DNA from: Terrimonas pollutisoli
GTDB taxonomy: Bacteria; Bacteroidota; Bacteroidia; Chitinophagales; Chitinophagaceae
NCBI RefSeq assembly: GCF_029360765.1
Contig: NZ_JARKNA010000011.1
Location: 99,650-163,649 of the forward strand
Length of the DNA: 64,000 nt
Reading direction: 5' to 3'
In this document: piece after piece, positions 34,372 through 43,393 of the stretch
Layout: each line of letters begins with the position of its first letter
Numbering within the stretch: the first letter of the stretch is position 1
The notes under the pieces: model-generated
What the model saw: only the letters and a program-made list of their open reading frames with translations
The model's database searches: none
What the model was told of the DNA's origin: nothing
Program-made: the position numbers and the translations under genes

Positions 34372-34528
34372 TCCTGCGAATGTTCCAAAGATCAACTATT
34401 CCAAAAGTTTTTTTCTTTGGTTCGGGCAGTTCAACATCGGTCGCTACAGTTTCTTTTACTTCCGTTAGCAGTTCCTTCAATACTCCATACTCCATCTGTA
34501 TAATAGATGGCATTACATCACTCTTCAT
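34340..34528 (-). CDS. Small conserved protein with DLWN motif, copy 1
   Basis: This 62-residue protein starts at ATG 34528 behind a strong Shine-Dalgarno-like AAAGGAG. It resembles the 71-residue protein encoded at 34778-34993. Shared features are an N-terminal M-rich stretch, LxxLxTEVKETxAxxVxLxExKK, then FGxxDLWNxRRxxxTAxRL. The basic C-terminal RR...R could contact nucleic acid, but no function is known. The 3' end is part of the direct repeat. Confidence 0.7.
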   Translation of the reverse strand: MKSDVMPSIIQMEYGVLKELLTEVKETVATDVELPEPKKKTFGIVDLWNIRRNNKTASRLYK

Positions 34529-34777
34529 GATTATGTCTCCTTTTATTAATTACTAAATATTTCTGAGCAACTGAGGGAGAAAAAACAATTAAGAATCGTT
34601 AGAAGAGGCAAGCTGCAAGCTAAATCACCCGGTTGTAAGTAAGTACTATACTTTGCTCAAATTGATGGCGCAAAGCTAATGCATTTAACGCAATTAGCAA
34701 AGGGAATTACAATGCATCATGTATGTTTACGATTGCTTTAACAAAAGCATTCATAAACAAAGGCATGAATAAGAACA

Positions 34778-34993
34778 CTATACCAATGGATAAATTCTTG
34801 CTTTGTTTTTCCAAAGACGATTGGCTGTGTTCATACTTCTTCTTGCATTCCATAGATCTGTCGTACCAAAAGAAACTTTTTTCTTCTCAGTCAACACTAC
34901 TTCTTTCGCCAATGTTTCTTTTACTTCAGTACATAATTTTTGAAGTTCACATTTTTCAATCTGCACCAGGCAGGGCATTATAGCACATTTCAT
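34778..34993 (-). CDS. Small conserved protein with DLWN motif, copy 2
   Basis: This 71-residue paralog of the 34340 protein contains CTEVKETLAKEVVLTEKKK, then FGTTDLWNARRSMNTANRLW. Conservation between the copies is strongest in the EVKET helix and the DLWN-RR-TA-RL tail, while the DNA between the two genes has diverged, so selection on the protein is likely. The gene stands alone with about 250 bp on each side and lies between the islet and dnaK. Confidence 0.7.
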   Translation of the reverse strand: MKCAIMPCLVQIEKCELQKLCTEVKETLAKEVVLTEKKKVSFGTTDLWNARRSMNTANRLWKNKARIYPLV

Positions 34994-35201
34994 AATAAGG
35001 TTTATTTAAGGTTTAATGATTAATCAGGTCTTTGAAAAATCAGTCATGCTTTCGAATGACGACGCAAAGCTACATCCGACTATAGCCATATAAAAAGACA
35101 TAATGAATGAAACGTATGTTTTGATTAGCGAACGGCAAATTCTTACTGGCTAATTGCGAATGCAAATCCTTTTCAGTAGTGCTATCCTTAAGAATTATCG
35201 C

Positions 35202-35233
35202 CAAAAAAGCCCCTGCATTGCTGCAAGGGCTTT
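35202..35233 (-). terminator. Rho-independent terminator of dnaK
   Basis: Read on the minus strand, a stem of GCCCTTGCA and TGCAGGGGC (one mismatch, four-base loop) runs into six T residues. It lies about 45 bp after the dnaK stop. Confidence 0.8.
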
Positions 35234-35276
35234 CTTATATTCTAATTAATCTAATAAATCCTGGTGGTTCAGACAA

Positions 35277-37190
35277 TTATTTCACTTCCTCGTAAGGAAC
35301 ATCCGTTACATTGTCATCCGCTTTCGCACCTGCACCTGCTCCGGCACCATCGTGTGGTTGCTCAGCGCCAGGTTGACCTGCGCCTTGTTGAGTAGCATTG
35401 TACATATCCTGGCTGGCTGCAGTCCATGCCGCATTCAGCTCGGTCATTGCTGAATCGATCGCTGCCAGATCCTGCGCTTTATGAGCAGCTTTCAACTTCT
35501 CAGCACCCGCTTCGATAGCTGACTTCTTTTCTGCCGGGATTTTATCACCGTATTCCTTCAACTGCTTTTCAGTTTGGAACACTAAGCTGTCTGCCTGGTT
35601 GAGTTTGTCTACTTTTTCACGTTCAGCTTTATCTGTCGCTTCGTTGGCCTTTGCTTCAGCTTTCATTTTTTCTACTTCTTCTTTACTCAACCCGCTACCC
35701 GCTTCGATATGTATCTTTTGTTCCTTACCCGTTCCTTTATCTTTTGCCGTTACATGTAAGATACCATTGGCATCGATATCAAATATCACCTCGATCTGCG
35801 GAACACCTCTTGGTGCTGGTGGAATACCATCGAGGTTGAAAATACCAAGGCTCTTATTATCTTTTGCCATTGAACGTTCACCCTGCAACACATGGATCTG
35901 CACACCAGGCTGATTGTCGCTGGCTGTCGAGAATACTTCGGATTTTTTTGTAGGAATAGTTGTATTTGATGGTATCAGGGTTGTCATTACACTTCCCATG
36001 GTTTCGATACCTAAAGAAAGCGGTGTAACGTCCAGCAACAGTACGTCTTTTACTTCACCGGTCAATACCGCACCTTGTATAGCCGCGCCAACGGCTACCA
36101 CTTCATCAGGGTTTACTCCTTTATTCGGTTTTTTACCAAAGAATTTTTCAACGATCTCCTGCACTTTAGGTATCCGCGTACTACCACCTACCAATATCAC
36201 CTCATCAATTTCAGATGTGTTCATCCCTGCATCTTTTAATGCAGCTTCACAAGGCCTCAGGCAACGGGAGAATAAGTTATCCGCCAGTTGCTCAAATTTA
36301 GCACGGCTCAACTTTTTCACAAGGTGTTTGGGCACACCATCCACTGCCGTGATATACGGCAGATTGATTTCTGTTTCTGAAGAAGATGATAACTCCACCT
36401 TAGCTTTTTCAGCAGACTCTTTCAGGCGTTGTAAGGCCATTGGGTCTTTACGTAGATCTATCGCTTCATCTTTTTTAAATTCATCAGCCAGCCAATCCAT
36501 GATCACCTTATCGAAGTCATCACCACCAAGGTGGGTGTCACCATTAGTGCTTTTTACTTCAAATACACCGTCACCCAATTCCAGGATGGAAATATCGAAT
36601 GTACCGCCACCAAGGTCAAAAACGGCTATTTTATGATCTTTACCACCTTTGTCCAACCCATATGCTAAAGCTGCAGCAGTAGGCTCATTCACAATACGAC
36701 GTACTGTCAAACCGGCAATTTCCCCGGCCTCTTTTGTAGCCTGGCGCTGGGCATCATTAAAGTAGGCCGGAACAGTAATAACAGCTTCTGTTACTTCCTG
36801 GCCGAGATAATCTTCCGCGGTTTTCTTCATTTTCTGAAGCACCATAGCCGAAATTTCCTGCGGCGTATAAAGGCGTCCGTCTATGTCAATTCGTACGGTA
36901 TTATTGTCACCTTTCGCCACTTTGTAGCTCCAGTGAGTCATTTCTTCATTTACCTCATCAAAACGACGCCCCATAAAGCGTTTCACACTCATAATCGTAT
37001 TATGAGGATTAGTGATAGCTTGGCGTTTAGCCGGGTCACCTACTTTACGTTCGCCATTTTTCAAAAAAGCCACTACCGAAGGGGTGGTGCGACGCCCTTC
37101 ATCGTTGGCAATTACTACTGGCTCATTACCTTCCATAACGGCAACACAGCTATTAGTAGTTCCTAAGTCGATTCCAATTATCTTTGCCAT
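35277..37190 (-). CDS. dnaK: Molecular chaperone DnaK (Hsp70)
   Basis: This is a 637-residue ATP-driven chaperone. The nucleotide-binding domain opens with IIGIDLGTTNSCVAVMEGN and carries FDLGGGTFDISILE and VILVGGSTRIPKVQ. The linker DVLLLDVTPLSLGIET leads into the substrate-binding domain. The C-terminus is a flexible glycine- and alanine-rich tail (GAGAGAGAKADDN) ending in EEVK. No dnaJ or grpE is next to it. Two hydrophobic plus-strand frames lying opposite it are shadows. Confidence 0.98.
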   Translation of the reverse strand: MAKIIGIDLGTTNSCVAVMEGNEPVVIANDEGRRTTPSVVAFLKNGERKVGDPAKRQAITNPHNTIMSVKRFMGRRFDEVNEEMTHWSYKVAKGDNNTVRIDIDGRLYTPQEISAMVLQKMKKTAEDYLGQEVTEAVITVPAYFNDAQRQATKEAGEIAGLTVRRIVNEPTAAALAYGLDKGGKDHKIAVFDLGGGTFDISILELGDGVFEVKSTNGDTHLGGDDFDKVIMDWLADEFKKDEAIDLRKDPMALQRLKESAEKAKVELSSSSETEINLPYITAVDGVPKHLVKKLSRAKFEQLADNLFSRCLRPCEAALKDAGMNTSEIDEVILVGGSTRIPKVQEIVEKFFGKKPNKGVNPDEVVAVGAAIQGAVLTGEVKDVLLLDVTPLSLGIETMGSVMTTLIPSNTTIPTKKSEVFSTASDNQPGVQIHVLQGERSMAKDNKSLGIFNLDGIPPAPRGVPQIEVIFDIDANGILHVTAKDKGTGKEQKIHIEAGSGLSKEEVEKMKAEAKANEATDKAEREKVDKLNQADSLVFQTEKQLKEYGDKIPAEKKSAIEAGAEKLKAAHKAQDLAAIDSAMTELNAAWTAASQDMYNATQQGAGQPGAEQPHDGAGAGAGAKADDNVTDVPYEEVK

Positions 37191-37651
37191 AGTTAAAATT
37201 TCACTTTTTTATTATCCCATTCTTCAGGACGATAGTCAAATGACAATCATTGTGCCGCCCGGTGCAAATGTGCAAAAATGGCAGACTGAATTTTATTAGG
37301 TTACCGGCTAAAGTTCCCAGATTGAGCTTTGGTTGCGACGCTCCGTTCATCGTCCTGATCGCTGCTCGACAAACCTCACCTCCGACGCTTCGGTCGGAGT
37401 CAGTCATTTATCGTCTGACCTCCAACTCCCTTTCCAAAGCTGAGGGAGCGGGGATGCATTACAAATCCAAACTTCATAACTACCACATCAGCATCATATC
37501 GCTATTCACCATTTTTGAAAACTTCACTTATTTATCAGCATCTCCGAAAAGTGAGAACTGTGTGTTGGTGGCCGCCCTTTAGGGAGGTCGGGATTGGGCT
37601 TTTATCCTAACTTCAAGCATCTAACTACAAACTTCAAACCTGAGATAAAAA
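37191..37651. other. Repeat-rich intergenic region upstream of dnaK
   Basis: No convincing gene is present. The region holds a hairpin CTCCGAC-GCTTCG-GTCGGAG (37380-37399). It also holds CTCCC/GGGAG elements around 37426-37448 and a GGCCGCCCTTTAGGGAGG block near 37570. A heptanucleotide array (CTTCAAG, CATCTAA, CTACAAA, CTTCAAA, 37611-37638) lies just before the DUF456 start. The promoters of dnaK and the DUF456 gene must also lie here, but I cannot place them with confidence. Confidence 0.55.
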
Positions 37652-38122
37652 ATGGATTGGCTTTGGATAACGCTGGGAATAATTTTGATTTTGGCTGGCA
37701 TTGCGGGGAGTCTTCTCCCCTTGCTTCCGGGACCGCCAATTGCCTATGTGGGATTATTTATACAAATCTTCCGGGAACCTGATCCTTTTACAAGCAGGTT
37801 TCTTTGGATATGGGCAGGCATAGTCATCGTCTCTCTTATACTTGATTACCTGGTCCCAATTTGGGGAACCAAAAAATTTGGTGGCACTAAATACGGCATT
37901 TGGGGCTGCACTATTGGTTTCCTGCTGGCTTTCTGGATGGGGCCATGGGGAGTGATTATCGGTCCATTTATCGGCGCCTTTGTTGGAGAAATGATCGCTG
38001 GCCAGGATTCAAAAAAATCATTTAGAGCAGCACTGGGTTCTTTTGTTGGTTTTATCATGGGCTCTTTTTTAAAACTGGTTATTTGTTTCATGATGCTCTA
38101 TCATGTTATTAAAACCATTTAA
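37652..38122 (+). CDS. DUF456 family membrane protein
   Basis: This 156-residue protein is mostly hydrophobic, with four to five membrane helices and many glycines. The DUF456 pattern is clear: GIAGSLLPLLPGPPIAYVG near the N-terminus, DYLVPIWGTKKFGGTKYGIWG and GPFIGAFVGEMI. The function is unknown. Confidence 0.88.
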   Translation: MDWLWITLGIILILAGIAGSLLPLLPGPPIAYVGLFIQIFREPDPFTSRFLWIWAGIVIVSLILDYLVPIWGTKKFGGTKYGIWGCTIGFLLAFWMGPWGVIIGPFIGAFVGEMIAGQDSKKSFRAALGSFVGFIMGSFLKLVICFMMLYHVIKTI

Positions 38123-38182
38123 GCAAGTTTCGATAAATCAAATTTGACGGGATGGCCTTAATTTGGAAACCTAAATTTTGCT

Positions 38183-38842
38183 ATGGTAAATACCATCTCA
38201 CAAAAACTACGCATCAAAGAAAATTTCACGCTTCTTACCCTCAATGCACCCACTGATTTCAAAAAAGGATTGACCAATTTACCAGCAGGTGTAAAAATTG
38301 TCTCTTCAGGAAAAGATTATGACCAGGTGCATTGGTTTGTGACAACAAAAGCCCGGCTGGAAAAAGAAATGAGCAAGGTGATGAAGCTGGTCAAAGATGA
38401 TGTAATAGTTTGGGTATATTATCCAAAAGGCACATCAGGGGTGCAGACAGATCTTACCCGCGACAAAGGATGGGATTGCCTGCTTAACGAAGGCGATAAG
38501 CTCACCTGGATAAGCCTTATTTCCTTCAATGATACCTGGTCAGTATTTGGCTTCCGGGCCAAAACAGCAGCAGATAAAAAGAAAGAGGCCCAACCAAAGG
38601 TTCGGGAAATATTTAATTGGGTTAACCCTAAAACCAAAGAAGTTCGTTTGCCCGATGATTTAGCAACAGTCTTTAAAAAAAATAAAAAACAAGCAGCCAC
38701 ATTTGACAACCTTTCTTTTACCAATAAGAAAGAATATATCGAATGGATCGTTACTGCCAAAAGAGGTGAAACAAGAAATGAACGGATAACCGGAACAATT
38801 GAAAGATTAGGCAAAGGCTGGAAAAATCCCAGGAATATGTAG
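38183..38842 (+). CDS. YdeI/OmpD-associated family protein with DUF3052-like N-terminus
   Basis: This 219-residue protein has two parts. The first 130 residues (GYDQVHWFVTTKARLEKEMS-type strand-helix pattern and VIVWVYYPKGTSG) resemble DUF3052-like domains. The C-terminal 75 residues carry the YdeI signature: LPDDLATVFKKNKKQAATFD, then KKEYIEWIVTAKRGETRNER. Such proteins are linked to resistance against cationic peptides in some bacteria, but that role is not shown here. Confidence 0.75.
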   Translation: MVNTISQKLRIKENFTLLTLNAPTDFKKGLTNLPAGVKIVSSGKDYDQVHWFVTTKARLEKEMSKVMKLVKDDVIVWVYYPKGTSGVQTDLTRDKGWDCLLNEGDKLTWISLISFNDTWSVFGFRAKTAADKKKEAQPKVREIFNWVNPKTKEVRLPDDLATVFKKNKKQAATFDNLSFTNKKEYIEWIVTAKRGETRNERITGTIERLGKGWKNPRNM

Positions 38843-38891
38843 ATCAAACATTCAAAATAATTTCACTCTTAAAAAACTCAATATGAAATGA

Positions 38892-38944
38892 GCCATAAAA
38901 TTTTCGAGGCAAATTATACCAACCCCCGATGAAAATTTTATGGC
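38892..38944. repeat. 14-bp perfect inverted repeat
   Basis: GCCATAAAATTTTC (38892-38905) and GAAAATTTTATGGC (38931-38944) are exact inverse complements around a 25-base centre. It lies in the gap before the VOC gene and has no T-tract, so a terminator role is doubtful. A miniature mobile element or a regulatory hairpin is possible. Confidence 0.7.
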
Positions 38945-38979
38945 GAATTCCATGTGGCAAAAAAAATAAAAACTAACAC

Positions 38980-39387
38980 ATGAAAATTATTACCTACCTG
39001 CATTTTCCCGGCCAGGCCGAAGAAGCATTAAATTTTTATAAAGAAGTGATCGGAGGTGAAGTAATCATGCTTAGCCGGATGGGCGAAGGCCCAATGGACA
39101 CTCCGGAACATTTAAAAAACAAGATCATGCATGCCCGAATGCAGATCGGCGATACGCTACTCTATCTATCCGATACATTTGATGAATTCAAGATCAATAA
39201 AGGCAATAATGTCGCTCTATCGCTGGAAGTAGATGAACCGGCAAAAGTGGACAGCCTTTTTGAAAAACTTTCCGCCGGCGGACTGGCCACTATGCCTCCT
39301 AATGATGCGTTTTGGGGATCAAGGTTCAGTATGCTCACCGACAAATTTGGTGTGAACTGGATGGTGAGCTGTGAATTAAAAAAGTAA
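38980..39387 (+). CDS. VOC-family (PhnB-like) protein
   Basis: This 135-residue protein has the paired beta-alpha-beta modules of the vicinal oxygen chelate fold. LHFPGQAEEALNFYKEVIGGE starts module one and VDSLFEKLSAGGLATMPP starts module two. FWGSRFSMLTDKFGVNWMV is the typical PhnB-like end. The reaction cannot be predicted from sequence. Confidence 0.85.
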   Translation: MKIITYLHFPGQAEEALNFYKEVIGGEVIMLSRMGEGPMDTPEHLKNKIMHARMQIGDTLLYLSDTFDEFKINKGNNVALSLEVDEPAKVDSLFEKLSAGGLATMPPNDAFWGSRFSMLTDKFGVNWMVSCELKK

Positions 39388-39510
39388 TTTCAATAAGCAT
39401 TAAACGACGCCTGTTGACTTTTCAGCGAGCACAACGCCAACCCAACTTAACAGTTCATCTATACCCCCTTTTTCCTTTCTTTACTTATTTTTATCGAACT
39501 AATGTATTGT

Positions 39511-40938
39511 ATGAAAGGAAAAGGACTTATTTTTTTAACATCGGTCATATTTTGTATCTCCTGCTCGCATAAGATAAATCCGGAAAGACCGTCACTGGCT
39601 GTCACCAATTTCAAACTGGATTCACTGCCTGATTCAGAGATCAATATTCCTATACAGATCAACCTGAAGCCTTTGTATGCGATGGCTGAAAGCCAGGTGG
39701 ACACTTTATTTACGTCTCCTAATTATCCCGACGCTTGGGTGCAGCAAGGTTGCGATACCCGTTATAAATACCGCTTTCGCAGAAGCCCTTTGCAAATGAA
39801 AGCGTCAGGCACGTCGCTAAACCTGGGATTCACCGGCTATTACCAGATCATTGGATCAACAAGGGTATGTGTAGCAGGCGCCGCCATTTCTCCGTGGACA
39901 TCTCCGTGCAGGTGTGGTTTTGATGAAGCCGAAAGAAGAGTAAATGTTTCATTTACCAACTCATTAACCTTGCTACCTGATTACAAAGTGAAACTGGCCA
40001 TCAACCGAAATGAACCGCAGGCAATGGACAAATGCGAAGTTTGCTTTTGGGGACAGGATATCACCAAACAGGTTTTATCAGGGCTAAAAGAAGAATTGGA
40101 TACCGCCCACGCTGTTCTTGAAAGAAATTATGGAACGATTGATCTGAAACCGCAGTTTCAACAAGTCTGGAACCAGTTGGTAAAGTCTTACAATATTTAT
40201 GATATGGGCTGGCTGCAGGTGAACCCGCGGCAAATAAAGATCAATAATCTTTACGCCAAAGATGACTCCCTGTATGTGTATTTGGGGTTATCAGCAAGAC
40301 CTGTTATAAGTTTTGAGAAACCGATCGACTATCCGTCCACCATTCCCGCTATTGGCAAGATTCACCGCCAACAAGGCTTCTCTGTTTTTTTAGACGCCAT
40401 GTTAAACTATGATTCGCTCAGTACAATTCTCAACAGGCATATTGCCGGTAAGGAGTTTGATTTTAACAAAGGACCGGTGAAAAAGAAATTTATCATACAG
40501 GATTGCAGGTTGTACGGGACAGGCAATGAAAAAATAATCATCAAAGTGAATTTTACCGGCACTGATAACGGCACTTTTTATCTCACCGGCAAACCAGTCT
40601 ACACGAAGGAGACGCATATCCTTGAAATAAGAAATATTGACTTTGACATCAAATCAAAAGACGCTTTGCTCAAAACATCCGAGTGGTTATTTAGCCGAAG
40701 GATCATCAATGAAATAAGTAAGACTACACGATTCGATCTCAACAACTATATCGATAGCGCCAAACTTCAAATTAATGAACAGTTGAACCGGGAATGGATA
40801 AAAGGTATTCGCAGCTATGGACAGATCGACGATATTCAGCTGATTGGTATTTACCCCTTGAATCAGTCACTTGTTATCCGGAGCAATTGCAGCGGTGACC
40901 TTTCTGTCAAAGTTGAGTCAATTGATTTTAGCTTGTAG
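39511..40938 (+). CDS. DUF4403 family lipoprotein
   Basis: This is about 475 residues from ATG 39511 (an alternative ATG lies at 39502). The signal GLIFLTSVIFCISC gives a lipidated cysteine. The long mature part is beta-rich and carries the DUF4403 pattern (SEINIPIQINLKPLYAMAE near the N-terminus, LPDYKVKLAINR, FDFNKGPVKKKFIIQ). DUF4403 may belong to the lipid-binding TULIP-like folds, but the function is not known. It is convergent with gtrA. Confidence 0.82.
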   Translation: MKGKGLIFLTSVIFCISCSHKINPERPSLAVTNFKLDSLPDSEINIPIQINLKPLYAMAESQVDTLFTSPNYPDAWVQQGCDTRYKYRFRRSPLQMKASGTSLNLGFTGYYQIIGSTRVCVAGAAISPWTSPCRCGFDEAERRVNVSFTNSLTLLPDYKVKLAINRNEPQAMDKCEVCFWGQDITKQVLSGLKEELDTAHAVLERNYGTIDLKPQFQQVWNQLVKSYNIYDMGWLQVNPRQIKINNLYAKDDSLYVYLGLSARPVISFEKPIDYPSTIPAIGKIHRQQGFSVFLDAMLNYDSLSTILNRHIAGKEFDFNKGPVKKKFIIQDCRLYGTGNEKIIIKVNFTGTDNGTFYLTGKPVYTKETHILEIRNIDFDIKSKDALLKTSEWLFSRRIINEISKTTRFDLNNYIDSAKLQINEQLNREWIKGIRSYGQIDDIQLIGIYPLNQSLVIRSNCSGDLSVKVESIDFSL

Positions 40939-40975
40939 TGATATCTTGCTAGTCACTCGCCGGTGAAGGAAAATA

Positions 40976-41491
40976 TTATCCCCCGGCCTCTTCTTCAATA
41001 GCATTTGCCTTAAAAGAAAAATGTCGTTGTGCCAGGTAGCTAAACAAGATCACAATGGAAGTCGTTAGCACCTGTGCGAATACGGGGTATATAAGTGCAC
41101 GTTCCACTAATATTTTCAGCAAAATATAATTTAACGCGAGGTTAAAAAGGCAAATCATGAAATACCGGAACAGTTGTATTCGCCCCTTCATCTGTGAATC
41201 ATTGAATACAACATACTTCGACATAAAAAAACCTATCGGGAAAGTGATGAGAAAGGAAATGAACAAGGCAGCTGTGTGTGATTTAAAGGCATAAAAACCA
41301 AAGTGAAATTGTTTTTCCTCCAATATATAGCGATAGCTTATAAAGTAAATTAAAAATCCAAGCAAGGTATTACCTCCCCCTGATGCGGCATAACGGAAGG
41401 TCTGCAGGTTCATGATCCTGCGGAAAGGCGGATAAAAAAAATCAATAACCGGCAGTATAAAATCCCTGGCGCTATGAATATGACGTCTCAT
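40976..41491 (-). CDS. GtrA-family membrane protein
   Basis: This 171-residue protein has four membrane helices. The GtrA pattern includes RYAASGGGNTLLGFLIYF in helix 1, ITFPIGFFMSKYVVF and SYLAQRHFSF at the end. GtrA-like flippases move lipid-linked sugars in surface glycan synthesis. No glycosyltransferase lies beside it; the nearest pair is at 6.6-8.8 kb. Confidence 0.88.
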   Translation of the reverse strand: MRRHIHSARDFILPVIDFFYPPFRRIMNLQTFRYAASGGGNTLLGFLIYFISYRYILEEKQFHFGFYAFKSHTAALFISFLITFPIGFFMSKYVVFNDSQMKGRIQLFRYFMICLFNLALNYILLKILVERALIYPVFAQVLTTSIVILFSYLAQRHFSFKANAIEEEAGG

Positions 41492-41588
41492 TAACCCGGT
41501 AAAAATATTGCAAGTTTTCTGTTTGTAGTAATGCTGGCGATAATCTCATGCAGGGTTTCGTACATTCGCAGCAAAAATTACAGCCAGG

Positions 41589-43388
41589 ATGAGCATTGTA
41601 AATAAGATGAAGCCATTGGTGTTAACAGCCCTGAAAAACCTGTATGGCCACGATTTTGCTGAAAAAGACCTTACTATCAACCAGACCAAACCAGAATTTG
41701 AAGGCGACTATACGTTGGTACTTTTTTCATTTGTTAAACAACTGAGAAAATCACCCGAGCAACTGGGAAATGAAATTGGCGAATATCTGGTAAAAAATAA
41801 TAAGGAGCTTTTTACATCTTACAATGTAATCAAAGGCTTTTTAAACCTGCTGGTTGCTGATAACTACTGGACAGGGTTTCTCCAGGCATCATATGCAGAT
41901 CAAACGATAGGTCATCAACCCTCGAATGGTAAAAGGGTAATTGTTGAATACTCCTCTCCCAACACCAATAAGCCTTTACACCTTGGGCATTTAAGAAATA
42001 ATTTTCTTGGTTGGAGCGTCGCTGAAATTCTGAAAGTGACGGGCCATACTGTTTTTAAAACCGCCATTATGAATGACAGGGGCATTCATATCTGCAAATC
42101 AATGGTGGCATGGCTGCAATTTGGTGAAGGCAAAACACCTGAATCAGAAGGCATCAAGGGTGATCATTTTGTGGGAGACTATTATGTATTATTTGGCCAG
42201 GAACATAAAAAAGAAGTTGAAAAATTGATCGCCGACGGAATGTCAAAAGACGATGCTGAAAAAAAAGCTCCCATCATGCAGGCCGCCCAGCAAATGTTGA
42301 TTGATTGGGAAAGAGGTGAGCCAGAAGTAAGAAACCTTTGGCAAAAAATGAATGGTTGGGTGTATGAAGGCTTTAATGAAACCTATAAAAAGATAGGCAG
42401 CGACTTTGATAAAAATTATTTTGAAAGTGATACCTATTTGTTGGGAAAAGAATTTGTAGAAGACGGATTACAAAAAGGAGTGTTTTATAAAAAAGAAGAT
42501 GGTAGTGTTTGGATAGACCTTACAGCAGATGGACTGGATGAAAAAATTGTACAGCGGAAAGATGGCACTTCCGTTTATATCACCCAGGACCTTGGTCTTG
42601 CCAATCAAAAGTTTGAAGAGTTCCATTATGACGAAAGTTTTTATGTGATAGCTGACGAGCAAAACTATCACATGAAAGTGCTGAAGTTGATCCTGCAAAA
42701 GCTGAACAAGCCCTACGCAGAAGGCATTTATCATCTTAGCTACGGCTTGGTGGAACTACCTACTGGCCGAATGAAAACCCGTGAGGGTACTGTTGTAGAT
42801 GCGGACGATATTATTGAAGAATTAAAAAAGGTGGCCAGGGAAAAAACAGAAGAACTTGGTAAAGTAAAAGACTTTAATCCTGGCGAACTAAATGAATTAT
42901 ATGATACCATTGCGTTGGGTGCATTGAAATTCTTTTTGTTGAGGGTGGACCCTAAAAAAAGAATGGTTTTTAATCCTGAAGAAAGTATCGACTTCCATGG
43001 ATTCACAGGGCCGTTTATACAATTTATACATGCGAGAATAAAATCAATTTTAAGAAAAGAAAGAGCCGTCGGCGGTCAGCAGTTGGTGATTGGGGGCCTG
43101 CCTGCCGGACAGGCAGGTTTGTTGCCGAAAGAAAAAGAATTGATTGTCTTGCTGGAACAATACCCTTCGATTATTGCACAAGCTCTTCTGGAACATAATC
43201 CTTCTTCGTTAGCTGTTTATATTTATGAAGTTGCCAAAACCTTCAGTTCCTTTTATACCGATCATTCTGTTTTAAGTGCTGAATCTGAAGAAAAGAAACA
43301 ACTCCGTTTACAGTTGTGTGAGCTCACCGCAAATATCATCGCATCTGCCATGAACCTGCTTGGAATAAAGGTACCGGAGAGAATGTAG
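41589..43388 (+). CDS. argS: Arginyl-tRNA synthetase
   Basis: This 599-residue class I synthetase charges tRNA-Arg. The N-terminal tRNA-binding domain precedes the HIGH-type motif HLGH at 131-134 (NTNKPLHLGHLRNN). The KMSK-equivalent loop is GRMKTREGTVV. The anticodon-binding DALR domain with FSSFYTDHSVL forms the C-terminus. Between catalytic core and DALR domain a segment containing GGQQLVIGG and LPAGQAG is encoded by repeat DNA (43065-43117). This appears to be an in-frame insertion in an essential enzyme. Confidence 0.95.
   Translation: MSIVNKMKPLVLTALKNLYGHDFAEKDLTINQTKPEFEGDYTLVLFSFVKQLRKSPEQLGNEIGEYLVKNNKELFTSYNVIKGFLNLLVADNYWTGFLQASYADQTIGHQPSNGKRVIVEYSSPNTNKPLHLGHLRNNFLGWSVAEILKVTGHTVFKTAIMNDRGIHICKSMVAWLQFGEGKTPESEGIKGDHFVGDYYVLFGQEHKKEVEKLIADGMSKDDAEKKAPIMQAAQQMLIDWERGEPEVRNLWQKMNGWVYEGFNETYKKIGSDFDKNYFESDTYLLGKEFVEDGLQKGVFYKKEDGSVWIDLTADGLDEKIVQRKDGTSVYITQDLGLANQKFEEFHYDESFYVIADEQNYHMKVLKLILQKLNKPYAEGIYHLSYGLVELPTGRMKTREGTVVDADDIIEELKKVAREKTEELGKVKDFNPGELNELYDTIALGALKFFLLRVDPKKRMVFNPEESIDFHGFTGPFIQFIHARIKSILRKERAVGGQQLVIGGLPAGQAGLLPKEKELIVLLEQYPSIIAQALLEHNPSSLAVYIYEVAKTFSSFYTDHSVLSAESEEKKQLRLQLCELTANIIASAMNLLGIKVPERM
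43065..43117. repeat. Heptanucleotide repeat plus palindrome inside argS
   Basis: The 7-mers GCCGTCG, GCGGTCA, GCAGTTG and GTGATTG run from 43065. They are followed by a palindrome with 8-bp arms CCTGCCTG (43097-43104) and CAGGCAGG (43110-43117). The palindrome encodes LPAGQAG in the argS frame and resembles the intergenic palindrome at 29724-29744. Confidence 0.75.
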
Positions 43389-43393
43389 GTTTT

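Noticed and set aside
35914..36636. Plus-strand frame of 240 residues opposite dnaK
   Set aside because: It is rich in Ser, Thr and Pro, as expected from the complement of dnaK codons, and has no domain; a shadow.
37250..37582. Plus-strand frame of 110 residues upstream of DUF456
   Set aside because: It runs through hairpins and dispersed repeats and has no conserved features, so the region is treated as intergenic.
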